Assembly: GCA_046263055.1 (NCBI GenBank)
Contig: JBHELO010000093.1
Coordinates: 1 to 49,262, forward strand
Direction of reading: 5' to 3'
Origin: DATAQC01 sp046263055
GTDB lineage: Bacteria > Actinomycetota > Acidimicrobiia > Acidimicrobiales > AC-14
DNA length: 49,262 bases
Under the pieces are notes generated by a model. That model did no database searches, was not told the DNA's origin, and was given only the letters and a program-made list of their open reading frames with translations. The position numbers and the translations under genes were made by a program. This document shows positions 44,455 to 49,262 of the stretch, one piece after another. Within the stretch, counting starts at the first letter, position 1; each line of letters starts with the position of its first letter.

Positions 44455-44516
44455 CGGCGAAGTCAATCACCTCCGGGCCGGTGGCGAAAGGACCAGCCGG
44501 TCGGGCGGGCGGGCGG

Positions 44517-44522
44517 TAGGTT
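44517..44522 (+). promoter_or_regulatory. Predicted leaderless promoter -10 box of purN-purH
   Basis: TAGGTT ends 6 nt before the purN GTG at 44529. There is no Shine-Dalgarno sequence in the gap. Confidence 0.5.
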
Positions 44523-44528
44523 GCGGTC

Positions 44529-45125
44529 GTGGCGCGTCTCGGGGTCCTGGCGTCGGGAGCGGGGTCGAACCTGGCTGCGATCCTCGACAGCGGGTTGGCG
44601 GTGGAGCTGGTGGTGGTCGACCGTCCGTGCGGTGCCACCGACGTGGCAAAGGCGGCCGGCGTGCCCGCCCGCGTGGTGCGGCGGGAGAGCTTCGGACCCG
44701 ACTTCGACCGCGAGGCGTACACCCTGCAGGTGGTGGACGCCCTGCGGCAGGCAGCGGTGGAGGTGGTGGCGATGGCCGGCTTCGGCACCATCCTCGGCCC
44801 GACGATGCACGACGCCTTCCCCGGCCGCGTGCTCAACACCCACCCCGCCCTGCTGCCGGCGTTCCCCGGCTGGCACGCGGTGGAGGCGGCGCTGGCCGCC
44901 GGGGTCACGGTGACGGGGTGCACCATCCACGTGGCCGTGCCCGAGGTGGACGCCGGGCCGATCCTGGCCCAGGAGCCGGTGCCCGTCCTCGCCGGTGACA
45001 CCCCCGACACCCTCCACGAGCGCATCAAGGCGGTCGAGCACCGGCTGTACCCCGAGACCATCAGTCGCTTCCTCGAAGGAGTGGAGGAGCGGCCGGCCCC
45101 GGCGCCCGAACGGAGTCGGCGGTGA
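44529..45125 (+). CDS. purN: Phosphoribosylglycinamide formyltransferase
   Basis: PurN formylates GAR with 10-formyl-THF in purine synthesis. The 198-aa product has LGVLASGAGSNLAAILD, the segment AMAGFGTILGP, the catalytic N103 and H105 in GRVLNTHPALLPAF, and D141 in PEVDAGPILAQEPVPV. Length is normal. GTG at 44529 fits the family start. The stop overlaps the purH GTG by 4 nt, so the two are translationally coupled, as in other actinobacteria. Confidence 0.96.
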   Translation: MARLGVLASGAGSNLAAILDSGLAVELVVVDRPCGATDVAKAAGVPARVVRRESFGPDFDREAYTLQVVDALRQAAVEVVAMAGFGTILGPTMHDAFPGRVLNTHPALLPAFPGWHAVEAALAAGVTVTGCTIHVAVPEVDAGPILAQEPVPVLAGDTPDTLHERIKAVEHRLYPETISRFLEGVEERPAPAPERSRR

Positions 45126-46711
45126 GCCCGCCGCCCGGTCCCGGCTCGGCCCGCAAACGGGCCCTGCTGTCGGTCTACGACAAGGCGGGGATCGTCCACC
45201 TGGCGCAGGGACTGGTGGACCTGGGTTGGGAGCTGGTGTCGAGCGGCGGAACGTCCCGGACCCTGGCCGAGGCGGGGGTGCCGGCGGTGGAGGTGGAGGC
45301 CGTCACCGCCAGCCCGGAGATGCTGGGAGGGCGGGTCAAGACCCTGCACCCGGCCATCCACGGCGGCATCCTCGCCGACCGGGACAAGCCCGAGCACCTG
45401 GCCGATCTCGCCGGCCAGGGCATCGTCCCCGTCGACCTGGTGGTCTGCAACCTCTACCCGTTCACCTCCCGGCCGTCGATCGAGCTGATCGACGTGGGCG
45501 GGCCCACCATGGTGCGGGCGGCGGCCAAGAACCACGCCCACGTGGGCGTGGTGGTGGACCCCGCCGACTACCCGGCAGTGCTGGCCGAGCTGCGGTCGAC
45601 GGGGTCGCTGGGCGCCGCCACGCGCCGGCGCCTGGCCCGCGACGCCTTTGCCCACACCGCCGCCTACGACGCGGCCATCGTGTCGTGGTTCGACACCCTC
45701 GACGGTGCCGGTGCCGACCCGCTCCCGCCGTCGCTGCACCTGGCCCTCGACCGTGCCCAGGAGCTGCGCTACGGCGAGAACCCCCATCAGCGGGGTGCGC
45801 GCTACCGGGTGGCGGGATCGTCCAGCTGGTGGGACGACGTCGTCCAGCACGGCGGCGTGGCCCTGTCCTACCTGAACCTGTTCGACGCCGATGCCGCCTG
45901 GGCCCTGGTCCACGACCTGGCCGGCCTGCGTGGCCCGAACGCAGCGGCCGGCCTGCGTGGCGGTGGCCCGAACGCAGCGGCGGCCATCATCAAGCACGCC
46001 AACCCCTGCGGGGCGGCGGTGGCCGACGACGTGGCCACCGCCTACGAGCGGGCCTTCCAGTGCGACCCCATGTCGGCGTTCGGCGGCATCGTCGCCTTGA
46101 ACCGCCCGGTGGACGACGCCCTCGCCGCCGAGATGGCCGCCAACCCGAAGGCCGACGTGGTCATCGCCCCCGGCTACTCGTCCGGCGCCCTGGAGGTGTT
46201 CGCGTCGAAGCGCAAGAACATGCGGGTGCTGGAGGCGCCCGTCCCCGGGCCCGAGCGCCTCCACCTGCGCCAGATCAGCGGCGGCTTCCTCGTCCAGGAG
46301 CCGTACCGCTTCGCGTCCGGGCGGGACGAGTGGCGGGTGGCCACCAAGGTGGCGCCCACCGACGAACAGTGGCGCGACCTGGAGCTGGCGTGGCGTGTGT
46401 GCGCGGCGGTGCGCTCCAACGCCATCGTCCTGGTGGCGGGCGGGATGGCCGTCGGTGTCGGCGCCGGCCAACAGAACCGGGTGGACCCCGGGCGCCTGGC
46501 GGTGGAGAAGGCGGCAGGCCGGGCCGCCGGCGGGGCGGCTGCCAGCGACGCCTTCTTCCCGTTCCGCGACGGCGTGGACGCCATCATCGCCGCCGGCGTG
46601 GCCGCCATCGTCCAGCCCGGTGGCAGCGTTCGCGATGACGAGGCGGTGGCCGCCGCCGACGACGCCGGCGTGGCCATGGTCATGACCGGCGAGCGCCAGT
46701 TCCGCCATTGA
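45122..46711 (+). CDS. purH: Bifunctional AICAR transformylase / IMP cyclohydrolase
   Basis: PurH makes the last two steps to IMP. The 529-aa product has the MGS-like cyclohydrolase domain (ALLSVYDKAGIVHLAQGL, SSGGTSRTLAEAGV, GGRVKTLHPAIHGGIL, NLYPF) and the transformylase domain with ELRYGENPHQRGARY, IIKHANPCGAAVADD, DPMSAFGGIVALNRPVD, RSNAIVLV, GAGQQNRVD and SDAFFPFRDGVD. A tandem in-frame duplication (45919-45945 and 45946-45978) adds the extra string GLRGPNAAAGLRGGGPNAAA just before IIKHANPCG. It probably forms a surface loop, and both active sites look intact. Confidence 0.95.
   Translation: MSPPPGPGSARKRALLSVYDKAGIVHLAQGLVDLGWELVSSGGTSRTLAEAGVPAVEVEAVTASPEMLGGRVKTLHPAIHGGILADRDKPEHLADLAGQGIVPVDLVVCNLYPFTSRPSIELIDVGGPTMVRAAAKNHAHVGVVVDPADYPAVLAELRSTGSLGAATRRRLARDAFAHTAAYDAAIVSWFDTLDGAGADPLPPSLHLALDRAQELRYGENPHQRGARYRVAGSSSWWDDVVQHGGVALSYLNLFDADAAWALVHDLAGLRGPNAAAGLRGGGPNAAAAIIKHANPCGAAVADDVATAYERAFQCDPMSAFGGIVALNRPVDDALAAEMAANPKADVVIAPGYSSGALEVFASKRKNMRVLEAPVPGPERLHLRQISGGFLVQEPYRFASGRDEWRVATKVAPTDEQWRDLELAWRVCAAVRSNAIVLVAGGMAVGVGAGQQNRVDPGRLAVEKAAGRAAGGAAASDAFFPFRDGVDAIIAAGVAAIVQPGGSVRDDEAVAAADDAGVAMVMTGERQFRH
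45919..45978 (+). repeat. In-frame tandem duplication within purH
   Basis: Unit A (45919-45945, 27 nt) and unit B (45946-45978, 33 nt) are the same sequence, except that unit B has an extra 6 nt (GGTGGC-like). Both keep frame. They encode AGLRGPNAA and AGLRGGGPNAA. Confidence 0.85.
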
Positions 46712-46735
46712 CGAGGCTCGCCGGGTCCTGTCGCG
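46709..46735. repeat. Third copy of the spc-operon spacer repeat, after purH
   Basis: TGACGAGGCTCG-CCGGGTCCTGTCGCGG starts with the purH stop codon and matches the 28-bp repeats at 5491 and 5617 at most positions (core CGGGTCCTGTC identical). The palindrome GACGAG-G-CTCGCC is kept in near-perfect form. As at rpsQ, the repeat begins exactly at a gene's stop codon. The remaining 82 bp before folD hold no gene that I can see. Confidence 0.65.
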
Positions 46736-46817
46736 GCACCGCTTCTGGCGCTCGGAACCGGCGTGGTGCCCACGCGCCTCGAGCCCCGGAAGGCGGGGGG
46801 CGGGCGGCGGTGGCCCG

Positions 46818-47678
46818 GTGACGGCGGTGATCATGGCCGGGGGGCCGGTGGCCGACTCGGTGCTGGCGGACGTGGCCGAGCGGACGGCGAAGTTGGCGGC
46901 CGGCGGCGGCCGACCGCCCGGGCTGGGCACCATCCTCGTCGGCGACGACCCGGCCAGTGCCGGCTACGTCCGCCGCAAGCACGAGGCGTGCGCCCGGGTG
47001 GGCATGGCGTCGTTCCACCAGGAGGTGCCGGCGGCGGGCAGCCAGGCCGAACTGCTGGCCGCCGTCGCCCGGTTCAACGACGACCCCGCGGTCGACGCCT
47101 TTCTCGTGCAGAACCCCGTCCCTGCCGGGTTCGACTTCAACGCCGCCATGGCCGCCGTCGACCCCGCCAAGGACGCCGACGGGCTCCATCCCACGAACCT
47201 CGGCCTCCTGGCTCTCGGCGCCGACGGGCCGCTGCCCTGCACCCCCGCCGGCATCCAGGCCATGCTCGCCCACTACGGCGTGGAGGTGGCGGGCCGCCAC
47301 GTCGTGATCGTCGGGCGGGGCCCCACCATCGGGCGCCCCCTCTCCATGCTGCTGACCCTCAAGCGCCCCGGGGCGAACGCCGCCGTCACCGTCGTCCACA
47401 CCGGCGTGGCCGACCTCGGCACTTACACCCGCCAGGCCGACGTGGTGGTGGGCGGGGCCGGCGTACCCGGCATCATCGGCCCCGACATGGTCCGCCCGGG
47501 CGCCGCGGTGGTGGGAGCGGGCATGGTGTATGAGGGCAAGCGCATCCTCTCCGACGTCGATGAGGCGGTGGCCGAGGTGGCCGGGTGGGTCACCCCCCGG
47601 GTCGGCGGCGTGGGCCCGACCACGGTGGCCATGCTGTTGCGCAACACCGTCGACGCCGCCGCCCGGCGGAGGAGCTGA
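46818..47678 (+). CDS. folD: Methylenetetrahydrofolate dehydrogenase / cyclohydrolase
   Basis: FolD interconverts 5,10-methylene-THF and 10-formyl-THF, the cofactor used by PurN and PurH just upstream. The 286-aa product has LGTILVGDDPASAGYVRRKH with the catalytic Tyr-x3-Lys (YVRRK), LVQNPVPAGFDF (commonly QLPLP), DPAKDADGLHPTNLG (commonly KDVDGFHP), CTPAGIQAMLAHYGVEVAG, the NADP-binding segment VIVGRGPTIGRPLSMLL and GGVGPTTVAMLLRNTV. The two signature loops are somewhat divergent but their key Gln and Asp remain. GTG at 46818 gives normal length; its ribosome-binding site is weak. Confidence 0.95.
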   Translation: MTAVIMAGGPVADSVLADVAERTAKLAAGGGRPPGLGTILVGDDPASAGYVRRKHEACARVGMASFHQEVPAAGSQAELLAAVARFNDDPAVDAFLVQNPVPAGFDFNAAMAAVDPAKDADGLHPTNLGLLALGADGPLPCTPAGIQAMLAHYGVEVAGRHVVIVGRGPTIGRPLSMLLTLKRPGANAAVTVVHTGVADLGTYTRQADVVVGGAGVPGIIGPDMVRPGAAVVGAGMVYEGKRILSDVDEAVAEVAGWVTPRVGGVGPTTVAMLLRNTVDAAARRRS

Positions 47679-47685
47679 GCCACGA

Positions 47686-48552
47686 ATGCCCCACATCTCC
47701 GAGCTCCTCGCCGCCGGGCAAACGTTCTCCTTCGAGTTCTTCCCGCCCAAGACGGCCGAGGCGGAGATCACACTGGAGATGACGCTCGCCGAGCTCGAGC
47801 TGCTCAAGCCGTCGTTCGTGTCCGTCACGTACGGAGCCGGCGGATCCACCCGGGAACGCACCCACGACCTGGTGGTGTCCATCAACCGCAGCTCATCGAT
47901 GACGGCCATGGCCCACCTCACGTGCGCGGCCCACACCCGGGCCGAGCTGGTGGACATCGTCGGCCACTACGCGGAGTCGGGCGTGGAGAACATCCTGGCC
48001 CTGGGCGGCGACCCCCCGGCCGGCCTCGACCTGCCCCCCGGCGACCTGGCCCACGCCCTGGAGCTGGTGCACCTGGTGCGGGAGGTGGGCGACTTCTGCG
48101 TGGGGGTGGCCGCCCATCCCGAGCTCCATCCGAAGTCGGCCGGCGACCGGCCCACCGACCGCCGCTTCCTGGCCGCCAAGCTGGCGGAGGCGGACTTCGG
48201 CATCACCCAGTTCTTCTTCCGGGCCGAGGACTACCTGGCCATGGTCGACGACCTGGCGGCCCTCGGCGTGGACACGCCGGTGATCCCCGGCATCATGCCG
48301 GTCACCAACGTGTCGTCCATCTCCCGCATGGCCGCCATGTCGGGCGCCGCCGTCCCCCCCGAGGTGGTGGCCCGCCTGGAGCCGGTGGCCGACGACCCCG
48401 ACGCCGTGCGCCAGGTGGGCGTCGAGATGGCCACCGGCCTGTGCCGCCGCCTACTCGACGAAGGCGCACCCGGCCTGCACTTCTACACCCTGAACCGCTC
48501 GACGGCGACGAGGGAGATCTACGCCAACCTCGGCCTGTCCGGTGCCAGGTAG
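47686..48552 (+). CDS. metF: Methylenetetrahydrofolate reductase
   Basis: MetF reduces 5,10-methylene-THF to 5-methyl-THF for methionine synthesis. The 288-aa product has the start SELLAAGQTFSFEFFPPKTA with the catalytic Glu in FEFFPPK, SVTYGAGGSTRERTHDLV, AHLTCAAHTRAELVDI, NILALGGDPP, GVAAHPELHPKS and FGITQFFFRAEDYLAMVDDL, ending HFYTLNRSTATREIYANLGL. Length is normal. The ATG at 47686 has GGAGGAG about 10 nt upstream and follows folD by 7 nt; the same frame upstream only shadows folD. Confidence 0.96.
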   Translation: MPHISELLAAGQTFSFEFFPPKTAEAEITLEMTLAELELLKPSFVSVTYGAGGSTRERTHDLVVSINRSSSMTAMAHLTCAAHTRAELVDIVGHYAESGVENILALGGDPPAGLDLPPGDLAHALELVHLVREVGDFCVGVAAHPELHPKSAGDRPTDRRFLAAKLAEADFGITQFFFRAEDYLAMVDDLAALGVDTPVIPGIMPVTNVSSISRMAAMSGAAVPPEVVARLEPVADDPDAVRQVGVEMATGLCRRLLDEGAPGLHFYTLNRSTATREIYANLGLSGAR

Positions 48553-48587
48553 CCAGCCAGGCTGCTCCTGCACGCCCACTGCTCATC

Positions 48588-48593
48588 TAGTCT
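48588..48593 (+). promoter_or_regulatory. Predicted leaderless promoter -10 box of icd
   Basis: TAGTCT ends 6 nt before the icd ATG at 48600. The 11-mer CATCTAGTCTC is identical to the one ahead of the gene at 33758. Confidence 0.55.
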
Positions 48594-48599
48594 CCTCGA

Positions 48600-49262
48600 A
48601 TGCCGCCGGAGAAGATCACCGTCGGGGCCGACGGGGCGCTGGTGGTGCCGGACGAGCCGATCATCCCGTTCATCCGGGGCGACGGGATCGGGGTGGACAT
48701 CTGGCCTGCCAGCCAGGCGGTGCTGGACGCCGCCGTGGTGCATCACGGGAAGCGCATCGCGTGGACCGAGGTGCTCGCCGGTCAGGCCGCCTTCGACGAG
48801 ACGGGATCGTGGTTGCCGGAGGAGACTGTCGCCGCCTTCGAGGAGCACGTGGTGGGCATCAAGGGCCCGCTCACCACCCCGGTGGGGGGAGGCATCCGCA
48901 GCCTGAACGTCGCCCTGCGCCAGCTCCTCGACCTCTACGTGTGCCTGCGCCCGGTGCGCTGGTTCCGGGGCGTCCCCTCCCCGGTGCTGCACCCCGAGAA
49001 GGTGGACATGGTCATCTTCCGGGAGAACACCGAGGACGTCTACGCCGGCAAGGAGCTCCAGGAGGGCACGCCCGAAGCCGCCCGCCTGCTTGCCTTCCTC
49101 CACGACCAGTACGGCTGGGACATCCGCCCGGACTCCGGCATCGGCATCAAGCCGGTGTCGGTCACCGGCTCCAAGCGGCTGGTGCGGGCCGCGCTCGAGT
49201 ATTCGGTGAAGCGGGGCCGGGCGTCGGTCACCCTCGTGCACAAGGGCAACATCCAGAAGTTC
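48600..49262 (+). CDS. icd: Isocitrate dehydrogenase (NADP-type), N-terminal part
   Basis: This TCA-cycle enzyme oxidises isocitrate to 2-oxoglutarate. The first 221 codons are present and the gene runs off the right edge. The sequence matches the long bacterial Icd type: PDEPIIPFIRGDGIGVDIWP, KGPLTTPVGGGIRSLNVALR (the substrate-binding Ser and Asn of the SLNVALRQ loop), LDLYVCLRPVRWFRGVPSP, VDMVIFRENTEDVYAG and KPVSVTGSKRLVRAALEYSV, ending at VTLVHKGNIQKF. Isopropylmalate dehydrogenase is less likely because of the SLNVALRQ and YVCLRPVRW segments. The ATG follows a -10 box by 6 nt. Confidence 0.94.
   Translation, partial: MPPEKITVGADGALVVPDEPIIPFIRGDGIGVDIWPASQAVLDAAVVHHGKRIAWTEVLAGQAAFDETGSWLPEETVAAFEEHVVGIKGPLTTPVGGGIRSLNVALRQLLDLYVCLRPVRWFRGVPSPVLHPEKVDMVIFRENTEDVYAGKELQEGTPEAARLLAFLHDQYGWDIRPDSGIGIKPVSVTGSKRLVRAALEYSVKRGRASVTLVHKGNIQKF

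Noticed and set aside
1..49262. tRNA or rRNA genes, CRISPR arrays, IS elements, prophage, riboswitches.
   Set aside because: I saw no cloverleaf-like sequences, regular spaced repeats, transposase motifs or known riboswitch cores. I cannot run covariance models, so small structured RNAs could be missed.

Overview
This window is a roughly 49 kb, very GC-rich chromosomal segment with almost no intergenic space. It most likely comes from an actinobacterium, and I favour class Acidimicrobiia. The inference rests on gene order (S10-spc-alpha ribosomal clusters, truA, rplM-rpsI, glmM-glmS-acpS-nnr-alr, tsaE-tsaB-rimI-tsaD, groES-groEL, guaB3-guaA), frequent GTG starts and GTGA/ATGA overlaps, an actinobacterial GuaB3, and many start codons sitting 5-7 nt behind a TANNNT -10 box, which is the leaderless arrangement common in Actinobacteria. 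The assignment is inference; no rRNA or tRNA is present to confirm it.

Layout. 1-9860: the end of rplC, then rplD through rplO (S10 and spc operons, all plus strand). 9909-16931: secY, adk, map, infA, rpmJ, rpsM, rpsK, rpsD, rpoA, rplQ, truA. 16988-18639: a divergent pair, a WYL regulator and a DinB-like protein, lying between truA and rplM. 18759-26071: rplM, rpsI, glmM, glmS, acpS, bifunctional NAD(P)HX repair enzyme and alanine racemase, linking ribosome synthesis to cell-wall precursor supply. 26122-31396: a minus-strand membrane matrixin-type protease, then family 4 uracil-DNA glycosylase and the t6A-tRNA genes tsaE, tsaB, tsaD with rimI. 31417-33415: a perfect CIRCE operator and groES-groEL. 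33502-39975: a small 3Fe-4S-type ferredoxin, a small unknown protein, a NUDIX hydrolase, guaB3, guaA and pcrA. 40026-43950: a minus-strand membrane-anchored protein, a decayed B12-binding-domain gene, sucC-sucD and a cell-wall amidase. 43966-49262: a four-helix membrane protein, purN-purH, folD, metF and the start of icd.

Functional logic: most of the window is growth machinery, namely translation, protein export, N-terminal methionine removal, tRNA modification, chaperonins, purine and folate metabolism, TCA-cycle enzymes and peptidoglycan precursors. There is no phage, IS element, CRISPR array or biosynthetic cluster that I can see.

The most interesting signals are small-scale: a consistent set of predicted leaderless promoters, an infA that seems to start with CTG behind a hairpin leader, an acpS with no usual start codon, twin 15-bp palindromes upstream of guaA, a frameshifted B12-domain remnant that still has its promoter, a repeat-bounded spacer inside the spc operon with a related copy after purH, long low-complexity tails on several ribosomal proteins, and a protease whose Ig-like N-terminal half is predicted to be cytoplasmic. 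Several short tandem duplications sit at gene ends.
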